NCBI RefSeq assembly: GCF_016097555.1
Contig: NC_054701.1
Span: 60,589,481-60,653,480, forward strand
Direction: 5' to 3'
Origin: Gigantopelta aegis
Lineage: Eukaryota > Mollusca > Gastropoda > Neomphalida > Peltospiridae
DNA: 64,000 nucleotides
Shown here: in pieces, positions 36,301 to 45,855 of the stretch
Position numbering within the stretch: position 1 is the stretch's first letter
How the letters are laid out: each line of letters starts with the position of its first letter
Made by a program: the position numbers and the translations under genes
The notes under the pieces: model-generated
Seen by the model: only the letters and a program-made list of their open reading frames with translations
Databases searched by the model: none
Told to the model about the DNA's origin: nothing

Positions 36301-39300
36301 AAAGTCATTGGTTTGTAAGCGTCAAATTGTCCAATAGTATTGTTTGTTAGACCAATGCAGAATATTTCTCATTAAGAAAATATGGAAAATATTTTCCCTG
36401 TTATGAGTGACCGCTGGGGTAATAAATATATTTGAAATGGTAAGTATTATGTTTGTGGGTTTTTCTAATTTTTAGATCAGTTAATGTGGATTAAAATTAA
36501 GCAAATAATAAAAAAAAGTTGCATTTACTTAGGGGCAGCTGTGGCCACCTGTCCAGTATTTATGTCCATTATTCCCAATAACTGGTTTGCTGACCAGAAT
36601 CTTTTTTAAAAACGATTTACGATTCATATCCAATATTTGGTGATTTTATTATCAAATTAGCTGTCACAATCAGATGTCAATTCCTCAAAATGACTGCGAT
36701 GTTCCACCATTGTTGTCTAGTGAAAATACTTGCTGAAAATAACTTTTTTAACTAAAAATTGAAAAACAAAAAACTAAAACAGCCACACTCTAAAACTAAA
36801 CTGTTTCCTGTTACGTTATTAATATTTCCGGTGAAGGCCGTGTGCAAAATAGCGGGAAATGTGAATTTGGGAATGCACTGTCAACAGTGTACAGTATCCC
36901 ACCTGTACTAGTCAGAAGGTTAAAATGCAGTCTGCAGTAATAACTGATTGTATGTGTTCTGTTTGGCCGAACTTGTAGTTAGTAAAAAGTTACGTTTGTT
37001 TGTATATTATCATCCAATTGAATTAGCACCCAACTCCATCATATTCAAAGTTTTCCCATCAGTTCTATTCACACCATAATACTACTACTGGTCAGTTAAA
37101 GCAATACAAAAAGTAAGCAAGATAATATTCCCACCCACCCCTTTCAGATTGCCACCGGCTTAGTCCCATCTTGAGTTGTTTCCCAATAGTATAAATCCAA
37201 AGACACAAATAGGGTTGTTGTGAAGTAGTATCCATTTCAGGGCTATCCCTGGGTTGCTATTTTAGTTCGCCAAAAAATTCGCCAATCTTCAATTTCTTTC
37301 GCCAATCTAAATATATATTCGCCAGTAACATATTTGTATTTCAGTCAAAAGATTTTATTTTTAATATTGTTCTTTATGATAATATAGTATATGCTAAAAT
37401 GTACTTATTATTCAGTTTACGTCTTGTAATCTAATAATGAAATGCTGCTGATGTCTAGGGCTGGCTGTAGCCCAGTGGTAAAGCCACTTGTATGGTGTGC
37501 AGTCAGTCTTGGGTCGATCCCAGTCTATGGGCTCATTGAAGTCAGTGCATCATGAGTGGTATATCACAAAAGAGACAATTTTACTTTTTGTATGCATCAG
37601 AGAATGATATGAATTGTATGTTTCTCTGTAATTTGAAAGAATCAAGTGAACTTTAATCCAATATATATGTTCCCAAAAAGATTCACCAGAATTCGACAAA
37701 TCCGCTAGCCCGACGCCCGTGGCTAGTGGTTTTTAAGTTCGGGCTAGTGAGAAACGCAAAACCACTAGCCCACAGTGGTTTCCACCTCCATCCTTATCGC
37801 TCGATCGTGTTTTTTTTTTTTGTTGTATTTTTTCTCTCGGCTGAAATTTCGTTTAATAAATTTGATTGTGATGTTTGTCATCGAATAATATCAACAACGC
37901 AATCAGTATATAATAATAATCCACTTGAACTAGGTCTGCAAACTGCAGTAACATGCTATCTCTACATCGCCACAGTTACAGCATGCATTGTTTATTTTTC
38001 CCTTTCAAGTTTTCTGGCACAGGAAATAAGTCTAATGACATGCATGTTTTGATTGGTTGGACACGTCACGTGGTAGTTAATCTCGCACATATGTTTTAGG
38101 CCAAGAACATGAAAATCACCAATCACGACGACAGGTTAATCACAATCGAGTAAACCCCAGCCATGCTTTGAATTTCAGTTTGTTTTATTTACCTATTGTT
38201 TTCTAATTTAACACTTCTCTGACGTGGTTATTGGCAATCAGGAAAACAATTTACTTTAATGGTAACCGCACATGCAATGACTCTGCTTGGCCTATTACGT
38301 GTAGCGATCTGGATAATGCGTCGCAGCTGCCGATAAAAGATGATACCTTTTTTGTTCATCAATTAACAACGGATTAGATGTCGCCGTTATATTCTTTTGG
38401 TATCAGTTTGACACGGGATAATGCCCTGTATTTGAGCAATTGGCATCACCGTTCCTGGCGACATAAATAGTAGGGCCCTAAATGTATAACCCACTACCAA
38501 ATACACTGAACCATCTATTACCGCGTGTCACACTGTCGTACCCTCATTTAAATTTAATTATTTTGATAGTGGTTTTAGATATCAACCATGAGTTTGCTCA
38601 ATTATTTTTCCCCGGAAGGAGGGCAAAAGCGAAAACGGAACAATGACAATGGATCACACTTGACAAAAAACCAAACGTACAGCACGACAAAAAACTTTAA
38701 AGTTACAACATGGTTTAAGTGTTTGTTTTATTTTACTGTTATACTCGAAAATGTGTTATGTTACAAAAATTATATAAAAATCCAACTATAATTGATCAGG
38801 AATTTGGGCTAGTGCTTTTATCTTGGTGGGCTAGTGGTTTTCACAAACCCACTAGCCCTGTGGCTAGTGACTTTTAAAAATATTTGTCATACTCTGGATT
38901 CACTGGACTTAGATATACACTATACATATATTTTTGCACAAAAAATTCAGTATCTGAGCTTTTGAGATATGTGTGCGAAATGCTGGAATAATTGAGGTTT
39001 CAATGCCCTTTTGTTTTTATTAAATTTTTTAAAAATATGATGAGACATCAAAATAATTTCAAAATGACAAAAGAAGTTTATAAATGTCCAATTATGGAGA
39101 CGTTCAACAATTACATAATGTAAGATCTGACTTTTTTTGTAACCCTGCCCTCCACATCTTTGTGTTCCTTTGATGAGTATTGCAAAAACATTCTTACTCA
39201 AGGTTCGCACAGGCTTGAAAAGGCCTTGAATTTCAGGTGCAGTCTTGAAAAGGTCTTAAAACTGAAAATTGTCTTGAAAAAGCCTTGAATATTGTAGTTT

Positions 39301-42300
39301 GGCCTTGGAAAAACCCTTGAATTTAGCAGATAGTCATATGTAGTGAAGTATATATTTTAATAAACTTATTATTAATATTATTAGATATATTTAAACATAA
39401 TAATCCACAAATGAACTGTTTTTATATGTAACTTGTAAGTCTTAGGAGCCTTGAAAAAGGTTTTTGCTGACTTGAAAAAGCTTTAAAAAGGCCTTGAATT
39501 TTAGTGGTGAGTGGCTGTATGAACCATGTTACTGATCCATGTGTAGGGCATGACATAACCATTGGTTACGTGCTTACCTGATGCACAATTGGTCTAGGAT
39601 CGATTCCCATTGATGGGCCAATTGGCTGTTTCTTGTTCCAGCCAGTGCCCCACAACTGGTGTAAAATAAAGGCCATAGTACGTACTATCCTAGGGCTTTA
39701 GATTGCACCAATGTTGAGGGCAATAAAAAATAAGTATGCCCAAAATAAGCAAGTTCAAATAAATACAAACATGCAGGCCTTAAAACATGTCACCTTAAAA
39801 CCACTGAAATGATAAAGGCATATTGTCACAGACCACTGACCTATTTAATGATCTAACAAAGTATTACCTGAGCAAAAATAATTTGATTTGTCCCTAAATG
39901 TACTTTATTCAACCATCTTAATAAGGTCGGGGAAAAAAAATGACTTGTTTCCTATTACATGCTGGAAAAATATAGGGTAGGTAGGTAGGAAAAACATTTT
40001 ATTTTGGAAAATAATTTTATTTATGGATATTAAATAAAGGTGTTGACTACCGGTATCCAAAATAACCTCTGCATGTATAGAAATGCATTATGCAAACCAA
40101 CAATACCATTCATCACAGTGTTTTCCCTAGAAATGTAGTAAGGCATGGTAAAGTGACGTTTTGGGGGCATATTTTATGTGCAGTTTTAAATATAAGGGCT
40201 TTTTTTTTCCATTATACAATTTTTAAAAGGACAAAAACCTTATGGCCATTTTATTTTCTATATCTATTTCATAACTTAATTCAAAAAAGGAAATATGTAG
40301 TACTATCCACATAGGTGTGTTTAAAGGCTTCTTTTTACATGGGCAACTTATAAATTTATAAAAGGCAAGGCATTTTGATTTTGAGGGCAACATGGTGCTA
40401 ACCTATCTGTTGGAGAGTACATACAAAAGATCCCTTGCTGTTTAATAATAGGCAGAAGGTTTACTCTCATACTAACACTGAACTTCTGTACTGGTCCAGG
40501 ACAGACTTGGTTGAACCTTAATTGGATAGAAACCAGTAAATGAGTTATAACAATTTCTTTTAATGAAAACTGAAAAGAAGGGTTCTATATTTATTTGTTC
40601 AACAATAACATTTAAAATTTTTTTTATAAATATTATCTTTCCTAGTGTATCTAAGAAATGGTAGACTTACCAGTTTTATAAGTTGCAATGTTAGTTTTAT
40701 TCTGTATGCATCCAGTATTAAAGTACACACTTGGTTTGAAGCAGTCAATTGGTCCAATGAATAGAAATGCAGTACAAATGCTCAGGATGCTCAAACGAAT
40801 GTTGAAAAGTAAAGTTTGTTTTATTTAACGACGCCACTAGAGCACATTGATTTTTATCTTTAATATCATTGGCTATTGGACGTCAAACACATGGTCATTC
40901 TGACACTGTTTTTAGAGGAAACCCGCAAAGTTCCCAGTGACCACTTACAAAAAATAACGAAATGGATCGAGACCTTAAGGACATATTTAATCATTTGATT
41001 TGGCAGTAAACTCCATCGGTATCGGTAAACATTCCCTGCCCTCGTTTATCAGAAGGTCACTAAATTTCCACAAGGCCAGTTTGTCGCTGGAGTAAATCAT
41101 TAAATATAGTTATTATTATTATTAATCGGAACACCTCGCTACGCTAGATGGAAGAGTCTATCAGAAAAGATAGCATATAATATTCGTGAAAACAATTTTC
41201 CGACTCTTCGCCCGATATCTCACGAAAGTTACCGAACTTCAATTTGAAGGGAAGTAACTCCATCAATCAATTGTTAGAAAACATTTCGTGGCTAACGGGT
41301 CGCCAATAAAACTAAATTTGCGACAGTAAAACCACCGATATACGTCCGCAAATCAGAAAACACAGTAGGGTTATCCCCTAAATGACACCAAATTAGTGCT
41401 TGTGATAGTTTTGGAATGTTTTTGTGGAAATCGTTGTTATATTTTAAAAAAAAAGTTTTAGGGTCGGCAGGTTCAAATTAGGGTCGGTCGGGTAACCGGA
41501 AACAAACAATATTATATGATACGCCTAACCACCATACTCCATTTATTAATTTTCATGCTGGGGTGTCGTTAAACATTCATTCATTCATTCCATTTATTAA
41601 TGATATTTTGTAAAAATAATTGAATTATGGCAATGGTCCATAATTCAAAAACTAAAATTGCCGAGAGTGTTGACATGGGTTTCACTTTATTGTGGTTCAG
41701 TTAAGGTGATGCAATAGCTAGATTTGGTTTTCAACAATTAATGTAATTTCTATTTATTATCCATTTTTAGAGAAATAAGGTCATTAAATGTGTGACAGTA
41801 TGCCTTTAAGCTGTAATTAGATTAAAATAACTTTAAATGCATTTCTGAATATCTACAACTCTTCATCAGCTATTAATAACATTACTGCACTAAAAAGACC
41901 TCAGTGTGCTGAGAACAGACAAACAAATCTATTATGCCCAAATTATTTAGATCTAAAGCCATGTCCTCTCTCTTGAGCGCTGTGTATAAGCCCATTGAGT
42001 GACGGCATCCTCTTTAATTATCTCTCTGAGCCCCGTTCCATGAAGCGATCTTAGCCCTAAGATTACCGTAAGCGCATAGCTACCCTATGCACTTCAGTTG
42101 ATCTTAGAGTTAAGATCGCTTCGTGGAACGGGGCCCTGGTCTTTAACCATATGTCAAAGCAGTACATAATAACTATACTTTATAATGTGTGTATGTAATT
42201 AAATAAAATATTTCTTTCTTTCTTTGATCCATGTGCAAGATATTTACTAAATGGATACTCAGAAACAGAATGGTAATACAGAACCAGACATCATAGCTTA

Positions 42301-42604
42301 GTTCAAGATTACCAATCTATACTACATTGTATAACATAAATATCAGTAATATTGAAATAAAACTTAATAGCATGATACGGGTATAGAATTTTTTTTTTTT
42401 CTGTAAAATATTTAATTAATTTACTTTTGTCTAATTATTATTGTTTCAGTCATTCAAGCTCTCGTTGCATTAGTTCATGACCCAGAGCCAGAACATCCAC
42501 TTAGGGGAGAACTAGCTGAAGAATTTACGAAAGATAAAAAGAAATTCATGAAAAATGCTGAAGATTTCACCAAGAAACACAGTGAAAAGCGTCCCAGTGA
42601 TTGA
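22660..42604 (+). CDS. UBE2L3: UBE2L3/UbcH7-like E2 ubiquitin-conjugating enzyme: first and last coding exons only
   Basis: Exon 1 (22660-22686) encodes MAATRRLQK and ends at a GTAAAT donor. The last exon (42450-42604), after 'ttgtttcag', encodes '[20 protein letters not shown]' through '[12 protein letters not shown]' and stop TGA. Together these equal residues 1-9 and 104-154 of the 154-residue E2 that partners RBR and HECT ubiquitin ligases. Residues 10-103 hold the UBC fold core and catalytic Cys86, normally on two exons; I could not find them in the 19.8 kb between. Exon 1 ends in phase 0, while the last exon supplies two bases of its first codon, so the two cannot be spliced directly. 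An SLC22 fragment and many transposons fill the gap. This is either a rearranged locus, a misassembly, or exons I failed to see. The E-box CACGTG at 22642-22647 lies close upstream of the start. Confidence 0.8.
23480..23825. mobile_element. CTAGCC-motif element, fragment
   Basis: The motif ACTAGCC / CTAGCCC recurs at about 23527, 23552, 23731, 23762 and 23790 on the same strand, interleaved with AT-rich DNA and a G run at 23649. It belongs with the larger CTAGCC element at 37700-38880. Ends are not resolved. Confidence 0.4.
23828..24469. mobile_element. 642-bp TTAA-flanked MITE, TIR TTAACCTTYWGANTACTG
   Basis: The left end TTAACCTTTAGACTACTGGA (from 23828) mirrors the right end (inverse TTAACCTTCTGAGTACTGCA, TTAA at 24466-24469). 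An inner palindrome 'gggcgagatatctcgcc' lies near the right end. The TTAA target and TTAACC termini suggest piggyBac-like origin. A second copy without a clear left end is at 36420-36923. Confidence 0.7.
24470..25540. mobile_element. Relative of the THAP-type element, starting at the same TTAA
   Basis: It begins 'TTAAAGGTAGACTAAACTCC', sharing the TTAA that ends the neighbouring MITE. The segment 24695-25250 repeats 17335-17880 in the same order and orientation. A minus-strand frame at 25295-25492 ('[20 protein letters not shown]') is of unknown family. The right end is not found; the DNA runs into a tandem duplication at 25547. Confidence 0.5.
25547..26269 (+). repeat. Direct tandem duplication, unit about 364 bp
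   Basis: Units 25547-25904 and 25911-26269 differ at only a handful of positions by eye (for example 'actatact'/'actattct', 'gcgatg'/'gcgacg', one inserted A). Both start 'aactatacgattatacttg' and end 'actatacacagttg'. The near identity points to a recent event. No coding potential seen. Confidence 0.9.
26523..28907. mobile_element. hAT-like non-autonomous element with CAGGGGTGCACAAAT ends
   Basis: The left end CAGGGGTGCACAAAT (26523) and right end ATTTGTGCACCCCTG (28907) are perfect 15-bp inverses. Both are flanked by TCACTA, and 8-bp duplications differing at one base are possible one position inward. Subterminal motifs GGGCAACCA / TGGTTGCC occur several times near both ends. Reading frames inside (e.g. 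27070-27387, 105 codons) match nothing I know. A SINE sits inside at 28383-28665. Confidence 0.65.
28383..28665 (+). repeat. SINE inside the hAT-like element
   Basis: The core 'taaaagatcccttgctgc', 'gtgggtttcctctgatgact' and 'gacatccaatagccgatg', and a tail 'ccttaaacaaaacaaac', define a SINE lacking a well-kept head. It inserted after the host element. Confidence 0.75.
28914..29335. other. Intergenic/intronic, no feature
   Basis: AT-rich sequence. The 73-codon frame at 29186-29407 has no recognisable motif and overlaps the next inverted repeat. Confidence 0.5.
29336..30358. mobile_element. Element with asymmetric inverted ends (TTTTAATAYGMAAAATATCAACC)
   Basis: The left end at 29338-29376 ('tttaatacgaaaaatatcaa', 'gcaggccctaatca') is inverted at 30258-30358, where the two blocks are separated by an extra insert of about 50 bp. 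That insert contains a 17-bp-arm palindrome, GTTAATTGGTATTTGTC to GACAAATACCGATTAAC (30281-30327). Another hairpin lies at 29420-29522 (AGACTTCCGAACATTCCAGC and its inverse). The interior has no gene. Confidence 0.5.
30722..30817. repeat. Imperfect hairpin, arms about 23 bp
   Basis: CTGTCATACCATTTTTATGA at the left pairs with TCATAAAAACGGCATGACAG at the right across about 50 bp. It is perhaps a small MITE. Confidence 0.6.
30820..32328. other. Unassigned stretch
   Basis: No gene found. Several TGACGTCA-like words occur (30915-30960, 31380, 32010). The ATT microsatellite is listed separately. Confidence 0.4.
31964..32001 (+). repeat. (ATT)n microsatellite
   Basis: About twelve uninterrupted ATT units. 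Confidence 0.95.
32329..32411 (+). repeat. T-rich low-complexity tract ending in a long T run
   Basis: TTGTTTT repeats pass into about 42 consecutive T. A matching A run lies at 32521-32542. Such long runs are also assembly hazards. Confidence 0.9.
32631..35106 (+). CDS. SLC22 (organic cation transporter-like) gene fragment, two internal exons
   Basis: Exon A (32631-32785), after 'tttctttcag', encodes '[14 protein letters not shown]' and '[20 protein letters not shown]'. Exon B (34938-35106), after 'tatacag', encodes '[20 protein letters not shown]' and '[18 protein letters not shown]'. The joining G|GA keeps frame. These match helices 3-6 of the SLC22 branch of the major facilitator superfamily, including 'GRK/GRR' after helix 2 and 'TE.VGPSKR' and 'RDWRY.QLA', plasma-membrane carriers of organic cations, carnitine or anions. 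Exon B ends in phase 2 at GTATGT. No upstream exons (large extracellular loop) or downstream exons (PESPRWL, C-terminal helices) were found, so this is an isolated piece inside the UBE2L3 interval. Both exons are open with intact splice sites, so the fragment is recent or belongs to a gene broken by assembly. Confidence 0.75.
33272..33335 (+). repeat. C run followed by A run
   Basis: About 26 C then about 38 A, directly adjoining, in the intron between the SLC22 exons. Confidence 0.9.
33722..33850. repeat. Paired inverted SINE tails ('ctggggtgtcgttaaac' type)
   Basis: 'gtttaatgacatcccagcac' and, 40 bp on, its inverse 'tgtgctggggtgtcgttaaa' form a palindrome around 'cacccaatagccgatcg'. It is followed by an ATTC microsatellite (33824-33847). 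The same tail occurs singly at 19003, 41553, 52556(-) and 60640. Confidence 0.7.
33990..34376 (+). repeat. SINE, 'gcctcggtagc' head type
   Basis: Full-length copy: head 'gcctcggtagcatagtgg', 'gggttcggatccc', core 'aaaagatcccttgctgct', tail 'cgttaaataaacatttct'. It has the head of the 13484 copy joined to the 'ccatatgtctgacgccata' 3' half seen in the 'tagctcagtgg' SINEs, so the two types share a 3' module. Confidence 0.85.
34598..34926 (+). repeat. SINE whose pyrimidine tail abuts SLC22 exon B
   Basis: The head 'gcggatgtagcgcagtgg', core and tail 'cgttaaataaaacatttcct' are followed by 'tctttccttctctttatacag' and the exon at 34938. The CTTT-rich tail therefore supplies the polypyrimidine tract of the 3' splice site. 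Confidence 0.85.
35163..35282. mobile_element. Small palindromic MITE, TTCCACGAAGCGATCTTAGC family
   Basis: 'tgttccacgaagcgatctta' on the left mirrors 'ctaagatagcgttgtggaac' on the right, with a second inverted block 'aagtgcataa' / 'ttatgcactt' near the middle. A relative lies at 42031-42135. Confidence 0.75.
35371..35697 (+). repeat. SINE, tRNA-like head type
   Basis: 'ggacatagcccagtgg' head, 'aggatcgatccccg', core 'aaaagatcccttgctgctg', tail 'gtgcgtcgttaaag'. Full length. Confidence 0.85.
35698..36419. other. Unassigned stretch
   Basis: AT-rich, no gene recognised. It contains TGACGTCAT at about 36247 and 36279. No missing SLC22 or UBE2L3 exon could be read here. Confidence 0.4.
36420..36923. 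mobile_element. Second, 5'-incomplete copy of the TTAACCTTYTGA MITE
   Basis: From 'aatggtaagtatta' on it follows 23945-24469 in order ('cctgtccagtatttatgtcc', 'attagctgtcacaatcag', 'gggaatgcactgt') and ends at the same 'gtcagaaggTTAA' (36920-36923). The left inverted end was not found. Confidence 0.65.
37240..37699. repeat. 'TTCGCCAA' motif repeat with a partial SINE inside
   Basis: 'ttcgccaaaaaattcgccaa', 'ttcgccaatct' and 'ttcgccagt' lie within 80 bp at 37265-37330. At 37456-37570 there is the tRNA-like head of a SINE ('ggctgtagcccagtgg', 'gggtcgatccca'). It is a probable further element with subterminal motifs. Confidence 0.45.
37700..38880. mobile_element. CTAGCC-motif element, hAT-like, about 1.2 kb
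   Basis: The left part has CCGCTAGCCCGACGCCCG, 'gtggctagtggtttttaag', 'gggctagtg' and 'ccactagccca' within 80 bp. The right part has 'gggctagtgc', 'gggctagtggttttca', 'ccactagccctgtggctagt' and 'gacttttaaa', so the motif is arrayed in both orientations at both ends. An inner frame at 38588-38791 begins [17 protein letters not shown], which resembles the N-termini of some hAT-type transposases and is cut short. Host or transposon origin of that frame is undecided. Confidence 0.55.
39200..39527. mobile_element. hAT-like element with 'CTTGAAAAGGCCTTGAATTT' subterminal repeats
   Basis: It begins AGGTTCGCACAGGCTTGAAA and ends with the inverse form 'ggctgtatgaacc'. Inside, CTTGAAAA(R)GCCTTGAAT recurs about seven times. 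Flanks 'cttactca' and 'gttactga' could be a decayed 8-bp duplication. I know a widespread animal hAT type beginning AGGGTTCGTACGGTCCTTGA, which this resembles. Confidence 0.6.
39543..40545 (+). repeat. SINE split by a 705-bp element
   Basis: The left half 39543-39692 (tRNA-like head 'gggcatgacataaccattgg') and right half from 40398 ('acaaaagatcccttgctg') are separated by an insert. The right half ends with the 'ccttaattggata' tail typical of the 'tcctggac' SINE type. Confidence 0.7.
39693..40397. mobile_element. Insert with 8-bp target duplication (CTATCCTA/CTAACCTA), hAT-like
   Basis: CTATCCTA at 39685-39692 and CTAACCTA at 40398-40405 flank the insert inside a SINE. 'caccaatgttgagggcaa' near the left end mirrors 'ttgagggcaacatggtg' at the right only in part. 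No transposase seen. Confidence 0.6.
40808..40935 (-). repeat. SINE 3' half
   Basis: 'aaagtttgttttatttaacg', 'ggctattggacgtcaaac' and 'gaggaaacccgc' are the reverse complement of the SINE tail and core; the head is missing. Confidence 0.75.
40936..42030. other. Unassigned stretch in the UBE2L3 interval
   Basis: No exon readable on either strand. A SINE tail with ATTC repeat is at 41553-41592. 'gggtcggcaggttcaaatta' and 'gggtcggtcgggtaaccgg' (41462-41500) hint at a further motif element. Confidence 0.4.
42031..42135. mobile_element. Small palindromic MITE, CCCCGTTCCAYGAAGCGATC family, inside a SINE remnant
   Basis: 'ccccgttccatgaagcgatc' mirrors 'gatcgcttcgtggaacgggg' at the right. It is followed by a SINE tail (42138-42227, 'ccatatgtc', 'aattaaataaaatatttct'), so it probably inserted into a SINE. 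It is a relative of 35163-35282. Confidence 0.8.
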
Positions 42605-44460
42605 ATGCGTTCCACGGACTAACAAATACACCATAACATCATCCTGCCAAATTATGGACCAGTTGCATCAAGCTGTGCTATAATCATCAATAAAAAGGCC
42701 TCTTTACCAATGTTTACTTTCTCGGATACTACTGTATTAGCAAACCTATTTAAATAGCTTGATATTTAAGAAATGGATGTTCCATGTGATAACTAAAATA
42801 CTTTTTGACTAATTACTTCATGTTAATGATAACGACACACAATTCTGTCAAGCATCATTGGATCTGCACTAGTCCCCCCAAGAGTTATGGCCCTTTGGAC
42901 ACTTATTTCCAATTGCATGTTCAACATATTTTCTTGTCTTCTTTTTTTTACATAACTACTAACATGTTTTTTAAATTTAAAAAAAAGAAAGAAAAGTTTT
43001 TGAATTACTATTGGAAACTAAAGAGTCATGTAGGTGGTTCAAGTAACTGAATGTTCATTTTTGGATTCTGTCCTGTGATACCTTTGGTTCATTTATGCAT
43101 ACATGTATTTTAATGTTTTGTTTTGCAAGATAACCTTTTCAAGTGTTCTGGTTTTGTAATATACTTTAAAAATGCTTCTCGTGCTGAGCGTTTTGTAAAA
43201 TACATGATTTGTTTAATTGTAGAAATGTAAGAATGCACATTTATCCTAGATAAGCTGAATGATATGCAACTTAATTCTTTGGTGTATCACTTCACTGTAT
43301 AATTCTAATAAAAAGCCTGAGACTTATTATTTGTATACATGTTATGTTTGGTTGTTTTTTTCCCTGTGGAAAATGTTTTTAAATTCCAGTGACATTATCA
43401 AGGTATTGTCTTCACACTTAGAAGAGAATAAAAAGACAGTTTTTAAAATCCAGGAATTCAGTTATTTGTGTTTCACATTATTTGGAGGGTATCCAATAGC
43501 TAGCATTGAGGTGGTGTTAAAGTGACATTCATTCTTATCTAAATAGTAAGTTATTTAAGATACACGGATCAATGGTTGTATGCTCTGCTTCCAGAATAGG
43601 ACATTTGACAAAATGCTTAGTTGACCAGGAAGGCATACATTTTGACACTTAAGACAAGGACACAAGAATGATGAGTGACAAGTTATTTAAAAATTACAAA
43701 TGCCTTGTACATTGGGGCAGAATGTTTTCCATTTGTCTATATTTTAATTTTAGAAATTGCTCCATATCCTACTTCCTGATCTTAATCTGGTAAAAAAAAT
43801 CTTGCTGTAAATACATATGATAGTGTTAGAGATGTTTTTTTAATATATAAAAGTTTTGTATTTTCCTCGTGGCTGAGCAGGATTTTGGTGCAGGCCAAAG
43901 TGGCCATTTTGGGCAGTTGTGATGCAAAGGATGTGACCTTAATATTTATTTCTAAAAAGTGTGGTGCAATTTTTGTTAGACCGGTTTAGAAATACAGTAG
44001 ATAGTTTACTATTACCTCACCTTCTGTTCTGTTGTTTTTTCCCTCCAACTTCAAACTGTTTGAACAGAATGAAACGCCACTTCATCAAACATAATAAGCT
44101 AATAAGTTTTGTAAACAAATTTTTTTTTATGTGTTTGTGTCCAGTTTCATGTTGTGTGTTGCATTAGTTGGATCTTGTACAACTGACCTATTTATGCAAG
44201 GACAGCAACCAAAAATGAAAGTAGCATTTCTATTACAATTATGACCACCATTCAGTGCATTTAAAAAAAAAAAAAAATTACAGTAAGCCTGCCTTTCCAG
44301 ATACGAATATATAAAATTTCTGTATTTGATAAACAATTTCACCAAAGTGAAGTTCAGTGGCCCAGTGTGTGAAAATATTTACATGACAATATTTAATTCA
44401 TTGCTTGTCTTACATTTTGTACTTGAAATAAAAGTATATACATGAATGTTAAGAGTTTCT
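42605..44460 (+). other. UBE2L3 3' UTR and candidate poly(A) signals
   Basis: After the stop the DNA is AT-rich and nearly free of SINEs, as expected for a long 3' UTR. Candidate signals are AATAAA at about 43307 and 44427, with another at about 44856. Which is used cannot be told from sequence. Confidence 0.5.
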
Positions 44461-45322
44461 GTTTTCTACACATGTATTGTAGAATGATGAGAAATATCAA
44501 TAGTGACAGAACTATATTTTGACAAATGTTAGAGGAGTTTTAATTATACATGTATTAAAACATATTTCCCACATTGGGCAAAATAGAGATTTTACATGTA
44601 TATCAAGTTATGTTTGTCACATGTACACTATAGACCATATCAGTATATTGTAAATAGTCGTTTTCCTATTTGCATTCAAGTCAAAATTACCGTCGCACAA
44701 TACAAAGCATTGGGGTTTTTTCATGAAATACCTCTCATTTTATACGACGATGAGCTTTATGAACATGTACATAAAAAAAACAAGTTTTACTAGATAGCAA
44801 GAGTTTGCTCCTCCAGTAATAACTTGAGTATGTATCTGTGAACAAGGAGGATTAAATAAAGGTTTTTGTTTGTTTATAAATCTACCAAATAATATTGATT
44901 TTGTATAAAGACCGAAAATTTACATCGATTAAAATTTAATTGCCAAAACAATTTATATTGACGCGTTTTATTAGTACGATCGACACCAGGTCACTGTGGC
45001 ACAATTCCTTGTTTTTGTTTCATATACAGTAAAATTCATCTTACGGTGATAGTTGCATTTGACAGATGCTACAAATATTTAATCTTATTTTAAACTGAAG
45101 CTTTATATTGTCTGTACATTGGTGACAAAAAAAATAATAATGGGCATAAAAATTATGTGTGCACTGTATAAAAATGTCTGTTATTTTCATAGGTTGAAGA
45201 TAAATATGCATAAAATAACACACGTGTTGGGTCCAGATTAGAGTTTCTAGGTGTATAATTATTATTAGTACCAGTCAATGGAACACTCAAGTGTGCTATG
45301 CTATGTTGGTTCTTTTCCTATA

Positions 45323-45467
<145 letters not shown>

Positions 45468-45656
45468 CATAGCGTGCTTAAGTATTCCATGAATTGGTAC
45501 TAATTATACACTTAGAAAACTCCAACCAAGACCCGAATGCCCTTGATATTACTGTACTTGGCATTTTATAAAACCTGACATGATGTTCAATACTGCATGT
45601 ACTTGCTCGTATTAAAAAGTCTTAAATATTCAAATTATACCACAGTTCATATCCCT

Positions 45657-45855
45657 ATAATAATAATAATAATAATAATAATACAGTGAAACCTGTAAAT
45701 TGGCCAAGTTTGATGGTCCTGAATTTTATAAATTCTAAAACGTTGCCCTCTAAACATTGGATCCTGTCTAAATGTAATAAATATTATAATAGGCCCCAGG
45801 TATGATCTGGTTTAGACAAGCTTCCCTGTAATAATAATAATAATAATAATAAAAG
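45657..45855. mobile_element. CAGTGAAACC-type element bordered by TAA microsatellites
   Basis: 'acagtgaaacctgtaaattg' starts at about 45684 and 'ggtttagacaagcttccctg' ends at about 45827, with TAA repeats on both sides (45657-45682 and 45830-45852). The right end is diverged. Confidence 0.5.
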
